Below, one piece after another: positions 9,413 to 20,075 of a DNA stretch of 63,196 nucleotides (positions are counted from its first letter, which is position 1; each line of letters starts with the position of its first letter). Position numbers and translations under genes: made by a program. The stretch is from Myxococcus sp. (lineage in GTDB: Bacteria > Myxococcota > Myxococcia > Myxococcales > Myxococcaceae), in contig JACSRE010000168.1 in NCBI GenBank assembly GCA_014879945.1, forward strand, positions 1-63,196, read 5' to 3'. The notes under the pieces are model-generated. The model saw only the letters and a program-made list of their open reading frames with translations. It had not been told where the DNA came from and ran no database searches.

Positions 9413-10705
9413 ATGACGATGCCCACGCCTCCTCAGCTCGATGCTGCGTTCGCCCAGGTCTCAGCGGCGCTCGACCAACTCGAAGGCCGCAAGGTCGATC
9501 TCCTCAAGGAGCCCTGGGACACGATCGAGAAGGCCGCGATCAAGCTGCTCGGCGGCGCCTTCAACGTGCAGCAGCCCGAGCACCAGGTCGTCGCGCTCGC
9601 GCTCGCCACCGCCTTCGCGCGCCGGCTCCACGCCGATCACCAGGCCTTCTGGTTCCCCTCGCGCGAGGCGGCCGAGGGCGCGTCGCTGGGGTTCCCCGAG
9701 GCGCTCATCATGCTCTCGCCGTTCGGCGCGGTGGTCGACGCGCTCAGCTCGGCCCGCCTGGCCCGGCTCGACGACGTGCAGAAAGACATTCGCACCTCGC
9801 TGGCCCAGGTGAAGTTCGGCGGTGGGGGAGGCGCGCCGCAGCGCATCGGCCCCGAAGACTACATGCGGCTGTTCGACCCGGGCTTCGTGCAGCTCGTCGC
9901 GCTCGACCCGGTGAAGGCCGGCCAGACGTGGACGACGCCGCCCGATCGCCTCGCCGGCGAGGTGCGCGACGCCATCAACCGCGCGCAGAAGCTCCCGCCC
10001 GAGCTGAAGAAGCAGATGGAGGGTCAGCTCGTCACCGCGCTCCAGCGCCTGGAGCCGGGCAAGCCGCTCATCGCGCAGGTCGCCCGCGCGCCGCGCGTCT
10101 GTGAGGTCGTCGGGCTGCTGTTCGGCACCACCACCGCCACCGGGTCGGCGCCCGAGGAGTTCTGGACCGACGTGGTGATGCCCTTCCTCTTCCTCGGGGC
10201 GCCCGAGAAGTTCCCCGAGCTCGAAGGCCAGGAGCTCGAGGCCGCGAAGCAGGGCATCGACCCGATGCTGCTGTTCCTCGACGTGGTGCCGTACCAGCAC
10301 CAGTCGCCCGAAGAAGAGGGCCTGCTCAACGCCTTCCCCGGGTCGTCGCTCGGCCTGCCGCACGAGGGCTTCGGCGCGATCCAGAACCTGCGCCTGGTGA
10401 AGGTGGGGCTCGACGCCGTCAAGGAGCCGCTCGCGAAGTTCGACGAGCAGAAGACCCGCGCCTCGCTCGCGCTCTTCGCCCAGGCCGTGAAGAAGCAGAC
10501 CGGCGAGGTGCCGCTCCAGGGCCAGGAGGAAGCCAGGCAGATGCTCGACGCCGCGATGGTGCTGCTCAACGACATGAAGCGGGTCGTCGAGAGCGGCAAA
10601 GACGTGTGCGTGCGCCGGCTGACCGAGGCCGAGGCGGCCAGCGACCCGGCGCTGTCGCTGGTGCGTCAGGCGCTCACCGCGCCGCGCATCATCCTCACCA
10701 GCTGA
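9413..10705 (+). CDS. Hypothetical protein, 430 aa
   Basis: I do not recognise this protein. It starts MTMPTPPQLDAAF at ATG 9413; the frame is open further upstream but that part covers the divergent gene's start. It has no signal peptide or membrane segment. The composition is soluble and largely helical, with a glycine run (GGGGG) near residue 137 and an acidic, Leu-rich middle. Only 38 bp separate it from the divergent lipoprotein start at 9374, so the two promoters must overlap. The convergent tyrosine phenol-lyase stop lies 3 bp from its own stop. Codon use resembles its neighbours, which supports a real gene. Confidence 0.7.
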   Translation: MTMPTPPQLDAAFAQVSAALDQLEGRKVDLLKEPWDTIEKAAIKLLGGAFNVQQPEHQVVALALATAFARRLHADHQAFWFPSREAAEGASLGFPEALIMLSPFGAVVDALSSARLARLDDVQKDIRTSLAQVKFGGGGGAPQRIGPEDYMRLFDPGFVQLVALDPVKAGQTWTTPPDRLAGEVRDAINRAQKLPPELKKQMEGQLVTALQRLEPGKPLIAQVARAPRVCEVVGLLFGTTTATGSAPEEFWTDVVMPFLFLGAPEKFPELEGQELEAAKQGIDPMLLFLDVVPYQHQSPEEEGLLNAFPGSSLGLPHEGFGAIQNLRLVKVGLDAVKEPLAKFDEQKTRASLALFAQAVKKQTGEVPLQGQEEARQMLDAAMVLLNDMKRVVESGKDVCVRRLTEAEAASDPALSLVRQALTAPRIILTS

Positions 10706-10708
10706 TCG

Positions 10709-12294
<1,586 letters not shown>

Positions 12295-12300
12295 CAACAG

Positions 12301-12345
12301 AAGGCCCCGAAGTCGCACGAGAAATCGTCGCGGTTTCGGGGCCTT
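12301..12345 (+). terminator. Probable tRNA-Gly terminator
   Basis: An 11-bp perfect inverted repeat, AAGGCCCCGAA and TTCGGGGCCTT, is separated by 23 nt and begins 6 bp after the tRNA. There is no long T-run. The stem shares AAGGCCCCGA with the terminator after tRNA-Glu at 23518. Confidence 0.55.
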
Positions 12346-12422
12346 CGGCGCTTCCGGCCGAAAGGTTCGTCTTCCACGCGCTCGACGGCTAGCTTCCTGC
12401 TCGCCACGGGGAGGTGGCACTC

Positions 12423-14493
12423 GTGAACGAGGGGCGCACGTCTGGAGACGCGGTCGGCCTCGGGCCGGCCGACATCACGCGGCTGAAGCGCGCGATCGTG
12501 CTGTTCGGGGTCGGCCTGACGGTGGCCGCCGTTCCGGTCGTCACTGCGGTGCTGACGGAACCCACCTGGAAAGGCACCGCCACGCTCTCGATCTTCGTGG
12601 CGGCCCTGGTGCCGTTCGGCATGTCGTTCCGCTTCGCCCAGCGAGGCGAAGTCACCGCGTCGGTGCTGACGCTTGGGCTGACGCTGCTGGGGCTGTGCGT
12701 GCCGGGCACCTGGGTTCAGGACTCGGGGCCCGTCGTGCTGGCCGGGCCTCTGCTCGTCGTCTGCATCGCCCTGCCGTACCTGCCTCGGAGGCCGCTGGGC
12801 GTGCTGGCGATCGCCGCGCTGGCCACCACCGCGGTGATCGTGCCCATCGCCGTGCTGGCAGAGCGTCCGCGCCCCCGAGGCCCGGTCCCCGTCGAGGCGC
12901 TGCACATCTTCTGGCCCCTGGTCTTCTCGGCCGTCATCTACTGGCTGCTGTGGCAGTTCGCGACCCGCATGCGCGAGCTGCGCACGGCAGAGGTCGCCGC
13001 CTCTCGCGAGGTCACCCGCCTCACCTCGACCCTCGAGGTGCTGGTCAGCTCGTCGCCCCTGGCGATCGCCGTCTTCAGCCCAGAGGGGGTCGCCCAGCTG
13101 TGGAACCCCGCCGCGGAGCAGCTCTTCGGCATCACGCGCGACGCGGCGATCGGTCGACGGGTGGACGCGCTGCTCGCTCCCGAGGGCGACGTCTCCGCGC
13201 CGCTGCGCAGGCTCCAGGCCGGGGAGGCCGAAGCCGGCGTCGAGCTGCGGGTCGGCGCCATCGGCCAGCCCCCCCGATCGCTCGAGCTCGCCTTCGCGCC
13301 CTTGACCCTCGACGGGCAGGTCGTGGGCTACGCCGCGCTCGCCGCCGACGTGTCGGGCCGGCACCGCACCGAGCTCGAGCTGCGGCAGGCCCAGAAGATG
13401 GACGTGCCTGGGCCGGCTGGCCGGCGGCGTCGCGCACGACTTCAACAACCTGCTGACCGTGATCCTCGCCGAGGTCGAGCTCCTCGCGCCGGGGGCGGCG
13501 CCCGCCGACATCGCCGTCTCTCGCGACGCGATCAAAGAGACGAGCGAGCGCGCCGCCGATCTCTGCCGGCAGCTGCTCGCCTTCAGCCGCCAGCAGGTGC
13601 TGCAGGCCCGGCTCTTCGATCTCAACGCGCTCACCGCCGAGCTGGTGCCGGTGCTGCGCCGCCTGGCCGGGAGCCGCATCACCGTGCACTTCACGCCGGC
13701 CCCCCAGCCGGCTTTGGTGTCGATCGACAAGAGCCAGTTCGAGCAGGTGCTCCTCAACCTCGTCGCCAACGCCCGTGACGCGATGGCCTCGGGCGGGGAA
13801 CTCTTCCTCTCGATCGAGGTCTCCGCGGCCCACGTCTGCCTCGTCGCCCGCGACACTGGCGAGGGCATGGAGGAGTCGGTGCGGGCGCGCATCTTCGACC
13901 CGTTCTTCACCACCAAGAGCGTCGGTCGCGGCACCGGCCTCGGGTTGGCGACGGTGGCGCAGGTGGTGAGCCGCGCCGGTGGCGAGGTGGCCGTCGAGTC
14001 GAGGTTGAAAGAGGGCACCACCTTTCGAGTCGTGCTCCCCAGGGTGAGCGCCGAGAGCCGGCGGCCAGAAGGCCCGGCGGCCTCGCCGGCGAGGAACGGC
14101 CGGCTCACGGTGCTGGTGCTCGACGACGAGCCCAGAGTGCGAGACGTCACCGCGGAGCACCTGCGCTCGTTCGGGTTCCACGTCGAGACGGTGAGCGACC
14201 CGCGCGAGTTCCGAGCCCGCATCGCGGCGCCCGAGCCGCTCGAGGTGCTGGTGACCGACGTGGCGATGCCGGTGGTCGGCGGCGTCGAGCTGGCGCGCGA
14301 AGCGCTCGCGACCAGGCCGTCGATCGGGCTGGTGTTCATGTCGGGCTACGCCACGGACCCGGCGGTGGGCGAGCTGGTGGCCAGCGGGCGGGCCCGGTTC
14401 CTGGCCAAGCCGTTTACGAAGGAGCAGCTGCGCGAGGCGGTCGAGGCCGCAGTCGGGAGTGGGCCGTGCGCCACTACGGAGAGACCCCGGTGA
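12423..14493 (+). pseudogene. Hybrid sensor histidine kinase with receiver domain, interrupted by +1 frameshift
   Basis: The intact protein would be a membrane histidine kinase with a C-terminal receiver. GTG 12423 was chosen because GGGGAGG lies 8 bp upstream. The first frame encodes about six hydrophobic segments and a PAS domain, and runs to QAQKMDV. An extra C at 13407/13408 then shifts the frame just before the phosphorylation site. The second frame continues with HDFNNLL (H-box), NLVANARDAM (N-box), DTGEGM, GTGLGLATV and a receiver with VTDVAMP (phosphoacceptor Asp) and AKPF. Removing one C restores a continuous protein of about 690 aa. It may be a recent mutation or a sequencing error, since both halves are otherwise intact. 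The 3' end overlaps the convergent gene by 20 bp. Confidence 0.85.
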
Positions 14494-15577
14494 CGAACGC
14501 CTTTCGAATGAGGCGGCCACAGCTGACCGAGTCGGCGCCCGCCCCCGGGGCCAACTGCCGCCGCGAGAGCACGCCGTAGAGCGTCCTGGTGGCGTCGATC
14601 CACGGGTAGAAGCCGAACGCGCCCGCGCTCGAGAACGCGCCGTCGCCGGTCGTGGGATCGTCTTCGACCCAGTGGCCGTAGGAGTAGTGGAAGGCCTCGG
14701 GCGCGGGGCTGCCGAGCGCGCCCGGGCACGCCAGGCTGCGCTGCGTGCAGGCCGCGTTCACGCCGAGCTGCTGCTTGATGGCCAGCTCACCCGAGAGGAT
14801 CTTCCGCAAGAAGCGCGCGTAGCTGGTCGCCGAGCCGTGCATGCCGCCGGCGAGCTGGGGGCTGTTGAAGCCCAGCTCGCTCCCCACCCCCACCCCCAGC
14901 ACCGTCGCGAACTCGGCCTCGAGGGCGGCGTTGTCCATCGCGCCCAGGCCGAGGTCGACCGCGTACTTCTGGAAGTGGCCGCCGCCGTAGTCGAAGCGCC
15001 CCACGTTGGCGGGCGTGAGGACGCCGTTGGTGCCGCTCATCTGGCACTGGGCCACCGTCGAGGTGCCGGCGCAGCTGGTGAACGAGCTGTAGCCGGCGCG
15101 CATGGTGAGCGCGTTCACGTCGAGCTGGGCGAGGGCGGCCTTGTTGCGCTCGACCGCGTAGGCGCCGAAGACCCACTTCGAGGCCGAGGCGATCGCCACG
15201 TCGGTGTCCGCGCCGAACTGGAGCCCGCGCTGGCCAGACGCCAGGCCGCCGTCGACGTCGCCGATCTCCCAATAGAAGGGCTCGATGGCGTCGCAGAGGG
15301 GGTGGGTGAGGGCGGTGGTGCGAGCGGCGGCCGCGCGGGCGGCGAGGGTGAGGCCTGCGTCGGTGGGGTGGCCGGCGTCGGCGCTGCCTGCATCGAGCGG
15401 CGCGCCGGCGTCAGCCGAAGTACCCGCGTCAGGCGTCAGCCCGGCGTCTGGCTCGAGGCCGGCGTCGGCCTGCGACCCGGCGTCGGGCGGCGCCTCGGGG
15501 CCCGCGTCGACCCCCGGAGCAGGCGCGCCACACGCGGCCAGGATCACCACCATGAGACCGAGCGTTCGAGCATGCAT
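14474..15577 (-). CDS. Lipoprotein with beta-lactamase/transpeptidase-like SxxK domain
   Basis: A predicted secreted lipoprotein of 367 aa. The signal peptide ends in lipobox ILAAC (Cys16). Residues about 20-72 are a low-complexity linker rich in DAG units, typical of myxobacterial surface lipoproteins. The globular part contains SASK (in ASASKWVFGAYAVER), matching the SxxK nucleophile motif of serine beta-lactamases and penicillin-binding enzymes, and a later YSYGHW that might supply a second motif. No clear KTG was found. It is best called a serine-hydrolase-fold protein of unknown substrate, not a resistance gene. Confidence 0.65.
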   Translation of the reverse strand: MHARTLGLMVVILAACGAPAPGVDAGPEAPPDAGSQADAGLEPDAGLTPDAGTSADAGAPLDAGSADAGHPTDAGLTLAARAAAARTTALTHPLCDAIEPFYWEIGDVDGGLASGQRGLQFGADTDVAIASASKWVFGAYAVERNKAALAQLDVNALTMRAGYSSFTSCAGTSTVAQCQMSGTNGVLTPANVGRFDYGGGHFQKYAVDLGLGAMDNAALEAEFATVLGVGVGSELGFNSPQLAGGMHGSATSYARFLRKILSGELAIKQQLGVNAACTQRSLACPGALGSPAPEAFHYSYGHWVEDDPTTGDGAFSSAGAFGFYPWIDATRTLYGVLSRRQLAPGAGADSVSCGRLIRKAFVTGVSP

Positions 15578-15688
15578 GGCGCCATCAACCCGGCCCGAAC
15601 GGGTTGGTTGCAGAGCCGCGCGCGATTCCGCGACAGCGATTCCGCGACCAGTAGCCGCCGGCGCCGGTCGTCGCTACACGCCCCAGAC

Positions 15689-15985
15689 ATGTTCTCCTCT
15701 GATCTGGGCCGGTTCCGACTCATCAGCGGCCTCGAGGGCCTCTCGTATGTGCTGCTGGTCGGCATCGCCATGCCGCTCAAGTACGTGTGGGGAGACCCCT
15801 CGTGGGTCCGGGTGATGGGCGCGCTCCACGGGGGCCTCTTCGTCGCGTTCTGCGTCGCGTTGGGGCTGGTGGTGCTGCGCCGGGGGTGGCCGCTCACCCA
15901 GGCAGCCACCGTCTTCGGGCTCTCGCTGCTCCCTCTGGGCGCCCTCGTGATCGAGAAGCGGCTGCGGGCGCTCCCTGCCGCGTAG
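15689..15985 (+). CDS. DUF3817 small membrane protein
   Basis: A 98-aa integral membrane protein with three hydrophobic segments. The N-terminus (FRLISGLEGLSYVLLVGIAM followed by PLKYVWG) matches the conserved opening of the DUF3817 family, whose function is unknown. ATG 15689 fits the family length; the frame runs far upstream but that region is antisense to the lipoprotein gene. It is divergent from the lipoprotein with 111 bp between starts, and 50 bp ahead of the helicase operon. Confidence 0.85.
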   Translation: MFSSDLGRFRLISGLEGLSYVLLVGIAMPLKYVWGDPSWVRVMGALHGGLFVAFCVALGLVVLRRGWPLTQAATVFGLSLLPLGALVIEKRLRALPAA

Positions 15986-16035
15986 CCGTCGTTTGGACCT
16001 CACCTGTCCGGGGGCGCGCGGTAGCTTCCGCCCGC

Positions 16036-18924
16036 ATGTCGGCTCCCGCTCCGCACCCGCTTCAGCGCCGCCTGCGTGCCGAAGCCCTGGTGCGCCAGCG
16101 CCGGTCGGACGAGCACCGCCGCGCCATCGCCCCGCAGCGCGCCGCCCGCATCGACCCCAACCCCCACCAGATCGACGCGGTGGTGTTCGCGCTCGCGCGG
16201 CTGCGTGAGGGCGGCTGCATCCTCGCGGACGAGGTGGGCCTGGGGAAGACCATCGAGGCCGGGCTCGTCATCACCCAGCTGCTGGCGGAAGGCGCGCAGC
16301 GGGTGCTGCTGATCGCCCCCAAGTCACTGGTGGGGCAGTGGCGCGACGAGCTCTTCACCCTCTTCGATCTCGACGCGAGAGAAGGTCAGGCGAAGCCGGG
16401 CGGCTTCGATGGGCCGGGCGTCTTCCTCATCAACCGAGAGGGCGCGGGCTCCGAGAAGGGGCGCGACGCGCTGCTGGCCAGCGCGCCGTTCGACCTCTGC
16501 GTCATCGACGAGGCGCACGAGCTGTTCGCCGGCATCTACAAGCGCTTCACGCCGGCCGGCGACTATGACGATGACTCCGCCGACGCGCGCACGGCGGGGC
16601 GGGTGCGCGAGGTGCTGCAGGCCGGTCAGACGCCGGTGCTGCTGCTCACCGCGACGCCCATTCAGAACAACCTCGCCGAGCTGTGGGGCCTGGTGCAGTA
16701 CGTCGATCCGCTCGGCACGCTGCTGGGCGATCTGCCGACGTTTCGCGAGGTCTTCTGCGGCGACGGCGATCGACAGCTCGCGCCGGGGCAGGAAGACGAG
16801 CTGCGCAGCCGCCTCAAGCAGGTGCTGCAGCGCACGCTGCGCAGGCAGGCGCAGGCCTTCCTCGAGAAGCCCTTCGTCAGCCGCGAGGCCCGGCTGTTCG
16901 ACTACGCGATGAGCCCGAAGGAGCGCGCGCTCTACGACGACGTCACCCGCTACCTGCTCGAGCCGGGCATTCGCGCCTTCCAGGGGCGGCATCGCAAGCT
17001 GCTGCTGCTGGGCTTTCACCGCCGCATGGCCTCGTCGACCGGCGCGCTGGCGGCCTCGCTCGAGAACGTGGCCGCGCGGCTCAGGCGCATGGCGGCGGGC
17101 CAGGCCCCAGACGACGCAGAGGTGGACGCGCTGGTCGCCGATCTCGACGACGACGAGCTCCCGGCCCTGGTGGAGGACGACGCCGAGGTGGCCCTCGCCG
17201 GCGACTTCACGTCGGAGATCAGCCGCGTCGAGTCGTTCATCGCTCGCGCCAACGCGCTGGTGCACGACGACGGCCGGTTCCGCTCCCTGCTCGAGGCCGT
17301 CGGCTTCGTCGCCGATCGCGCGAAGGCGGGGCAGGGGTCGAGCAAGCTGGTGATCTTCACCGAGTCGCTGGTGACGCAGGAGTACCTGCGCGACGCGCTC
17401 GTCGAGAGCGGCCTGCTGCGCGCCGATGAGATCACCCTCTTCCGGGGCACCAACGACGGCCCCCGCGCGCAGCAGGCCCTGGCGCGGTGGCGCGCCGAGG
17501 TGCCCGCCGGTGAGGGCCACCCTCCCAGCAAGGAGATCGCGATGCGGCTGGCGCTGGTGCACGAGTTCCGCACCCGCGCGCGCGTGTTCATCTCGACCGA
17601 GGCCGGGGCCAAGGGGCTCAACCTGCAGTTCTGCAACGCGGTGGTGAACTGGGACCTGCCGTGGAACCCGCAGCGCATCGAGCAGCGCATCGGCCGCTGC
17701 CACCGCTACGGCCAGCAGCACGACGTCTCGGTCATCAACTTCATCGCCACCGACAACGAGGCGCAGGCGCTCACCTTCGACATCTTGAGCCAGAAGCTCG
17801 AGCTCTTCGGCACCGTCTTGAGCGCGTCCGATCAGATCCTCCACCGGCCCACCGGGCCCGGCGGCGACGTGCTGGTCAGCGCGCTCGGCTCCGAGGTCGA
17901 GGCCGAGCTCACCCGCATCTACGAGCGCGCCCGCACCGTCGACGAGGTGAACGCCGAGCTGCGGGCCCTGCGCGAGAAGGTGGCGGAGGACCGCCGGCGC
18001 TTCGAAGAGACGCGCGCGCGCACCGTCGGCCTCATCGAGCAGCGCTTCGACGACGAGGTGAAGCGGGTGTTCCGCCTTCGGCAAGACGCGGTGCCGCAGG
18101 CGCTGGCCGAGTTCGATCGCGATCTCTGGCGCGTGGTGCACGACTACCTGCGCGCGAGCGGCACGCCCTTTTCAGAGCGAGAGGGGGTGCTCGAGGTCGC
18201 CGGCGAGGTGGTGGGGGCCATCGGAGGATCGACCGAGCACCAGTCTCTCCACCTGGGGCACCCGCTGGTGAAGGCCGCCGTCGAGGACGCGCGCCGGTTC
18301 ACCGGGGGCGGCGCCATCGCCGTCAAGGCCAGGCCCGAGTGGAAGCTCGGCCCGGGCCCCGCGCGGCTGCGGCTGGTGAAGGCGTCGTACGAGGGCTTCG
18401 AGCGCGTCGAGCTGCTGGTGCCCGTGATCGTGCTGGCCGACGGCCGGTTGGTGGAGCCAGGCGTGGCGAACGAGGTGATCGAGGGTGAGCTGAGCCCGGC
18501 GTCGGCCCCGGCCGAACGCGTCGACGAGGCCTCGATGCTCGACGGCCAGGAGCAGGCGCTGTTCCTCCTCCAGGCGCAGGTGGACGACGCCGAGCACCGC
18601 CGGTTCGAGGCCGCGTCGCTGCAGGCCGAGCGCTTCCTCGACGACCGGCTGCTGGTGCTGCGCAAGAAGCAGGCGGCGATCGCGGCGCGCATCGAGGCGG
18701 CCGAGCGACGGCGCGACGGCGCCACCGGCTCCGAGGCCCGCACCGACGCCGAGCACGCGCTGCGCAAGGCGGCCGCCGAGCTCGAGGGCGTCAGCGCGCG
18801 GGCGGCCCGGCTCCAGGCCCGCGACGACACGCGGTACCAGCGGTACCTCGAGCACATTCAGGCCCGCCGCTACACGCCGCCGCGCCTCGAGACCCTCGTC
18901 GACCTCGACGTGGTCTTCACATGA
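16036..18924 (+). CDS. SNF2/RapA-like DEAD/DEAH-box helicase
   Basis: A superfamily-2 ATPase of 962 aa. Visible motifs are LADEVGLGKTIEAG (Walker A, about residues 60-73), VIDEAHELF (motif II), LTATPIQNN (motif III), STEAGAKGLNLQFC (motif V) and RIEQRIGRCHRYGQ (motif VI). The DEVGLGKT form and the C-terminal architecture resemble the RapA branch of SNF2 proteins. The C-terminal ~300 residues are rich in coiled coil (EAERRRDGATGSEA region). It is the first gene of a three-gene operon; its stop overlaps the next start as ATGA. Linkage to an Mre11/Rad50-type pair points to DNA repair, processing or defence, but the substrate is not known. Confidence 0.9.
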   Translation: MSAPAPHPLQRRLRAEALVRQRRSDEHRRAIAPQRAARIDPNPHQIDAVVFALARLREGGCILADEVGLGKTIEAGLVITQLLAEGAQRVLLIAPKSLVGQWRDELFTLFDLDAREGQAKPGGFDGPGVFLINREGAGSEKGRDALLASAPFDLCVIDEAHELFAGIYKRFTPAGDYDDDSADARTAGRVREVLQAGQTPVLLLTATPIQNNLAELWGLVQYVDPLGTLLGDLPTFREVFCGDGDRQLAPGQEDELRSRLKQVLQRTLRRQAQAFLEKPFVSREARLFDYAMSPKERALYDDVTRYLLEPGIRAFQGRHRKLLLLGFHRRMASSTGALAASLENVAARLRRMAAGQAPDDAEVDALVADLDDDELPALVEDDAEVALAGDFTSEISRVESFIARANALVHDDGRFRSLLEAVGFVADRAKAGQGSSKLVIFTESLVTQEYLRDALVESGLLRADEITLFRGTNDGPRAQQALARWRAEVPAGEGHPPSKEIAMRLALVHEFRTRARVFISTEAGAKGLNLQFCNAVVNWDLPWNPQRIEQRIGRCHRYGQQHDVSVINFIATDNEAQALTFDILSQKLELFGTVLSASDQILHRPTGPGGDVLVSALGSEVEAELTRIYERARTVDEVNAELRALREKVAEDRRRFEETRARTVGLIEQRFDDEVKRVFRLRQDAVPQALAEFDRDLWRVVHDYLRASGTPFSEREGVLEVAGEVVGAIGGSTEHQSLHLGHPLVKAAVEDARRFTGGGAIAVKARPEWKLGPGPARLRLVKASYEGFERVELLVPVIVLADGRLVEPGVANEVIEGELSPASAPAERVDEASMLDGQEQALFLLQAQVDDAEHRRFEAASLQAERFLDDRLLVLRKKQAAIAARIEAAERRRDGATGSEARTDAEHALRKAAAELEGVSARAARLQARDDTRYQRYLEHIQARRYTPPRLETLVDLDVVFT

Positions 18925-20072
18925 AAGCCCCGGAGGACGACATCGTGCTCAAGCTCCTGCACACCGCCGATTGGCACCTGGGCCGGCGCTTTCGCGCGTT
19001 CAGCGAAGAGGGGGGCCTGCGGCTCTCTCGCGCGCGCTTCGAGGTGCTCGACCGGATCTTCAACGAGGCCGAGCGGCACCAGGTCGACGCGGTGTTGTGC
19101 GCCGGCGATCTCTTCGACGACCCCCAGCCCACGCGCGAGGTCGCCGACGGCCTGCTCGCCGCGCTCAAGAAGCACAGCCGAAACACCAGGCCCGTCTTCC
19201 TCCTGCCCGGCAACCACGACCCCGCCCAGCCCGACTCGGTCTGGTTCGACGCACGCTTTCGCAAGCAGCTCCCCGACGAGGTGCACGTCGTCGAGCAGGC
19301 GAAGGAGTACGCGCTCGTCAACGGCTGCGTGCTCTGGGCGGTGCCGTGCGAGTCGAAGGCAGGGCAGCTCGACCCGACGCTGAAGATCCCCAGGCGCGAG
19401 CCGGGTGACGAGCGGGTCCGCGTCGGCCTGGTGCACGGGAGCACCTACGACGCCAGGGACGCGCAGACCAACTTCCCCATCGCGAAGGACGCGGTGATCG
19501 ATCGTGGCCTCGACTACCTCGCGATCGGCGACACCCATGGGTTCCGCTTCATCCCTCCGGAGCGCAAGCAGCCGCCCACCGTGTACCCCGGCGCGCCCGA
19601 GGCGACGGCCTTCGACGAGAAGGACCCGGGCTCGGTGGCGGTGGTGTTCATCACCCGGCAGCGGCGCGCGATGGTGAACCAGCGGCGAGTGGCCGCGTGG
19701 GACTGGGAAGAGGTGACGGTGGGCTCGATCTCGGAGCTGCGCCAGCTCGCCGCCAGGCAGGATCTGAAGACCCGCGTGCTGCGGCTGAACGTCGACCTGC
19801 GGCTCCCCGCCGCCGAGCTCGACGAGGCCGAGCGCATCCTCGAGGCGCTGGCCGGCACCGAGGCGCGGCACGGCGCGGTGGGGGTGCTCGATCTCAAGCG
19901 GCACTGCCTCGAGCTCGATCTCTCGAACGTCGACACCTGGAGCGACGCGCTGCCGTCGGTGTTGCAGGCCACCGTCGCGAAGCTGCGCACCGCCGCCGAA
20001 GACCCGCAGCGCCGGCCCGCCGCCCAGCGCGCCCTCTTTCATCTCTTCCGCGCCACCCGGAAGGCGGGCTGA
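18921..20072 (+). CDS. SbcD/Mre11/YhaO-like metallophosphoesterase exonuclease
   Basis: A predicted Mn-dependent nuclease of 383 aa. Calcineurin-fold metal motifs are clear: HTADWHLG (residues 13-20), GDLFD, GNHD, VHG and GDTHG, where the last replaces the usual GHxH. This matches the nuclease subunit of SbcCD/Mre11-Rad50 and Bacillus YhaO. ATG 18921 overlaps the helicase stop by 4 nt, and the ATPase starts 3 nt after its stop, so the three proteins are probably translated in fixed ratio and form a complex. Specificity (double-strand end or hairpin cleavage) is inferred from the family. Confidence 0.88.
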   Translation: MKAPEDDIVLKLLHTADWHLGRRFRAFSEEGGLRLSRARFEVLDRIFNEAERHQVDAVLCAGDLFDDPQPTREVADGLLAALKKHSRNTRPVFLLPGNHDPAQPDSVWFDARFRKQLPDEVHVVEQAKEYALVNGCVLWAVPCESKAGQLDPTLKIPRREPGDERVRVGLVHGSTYDARDAQTNFPIAKDAVIDRGLDYLAIGDTHGFRFIPPERKQPPTVYPGAPEATAFDEKDPGSVAVVFITRQRRAMVNQRRVAAWDWEEVTVGSISELRQLAARQDLKTRVLRLNVDLRLPAAELDEAERILEALAGTEARHGAVGVLDLKRHCLELDLSNVDTWSDALPSVLQATVAKLRTAAEDPQRRPAAQRALFHLFRATRKAG

Positions 20073-20075
20073 CGC

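Noticed and set aside
14474-15577. Beta-lactamase resistance gene
   Set aside because: Only an SxxK motif is visible, no clear KTG, and the DAG-rich lipoprotein linker suggests another surface role.
16036-18924. DISARM drmD helicase
   Set aside because: No methyltransferase, drmA, drmB or phospholipase-D gene adjacent; partners are an SbcD/SbcC-like pair.
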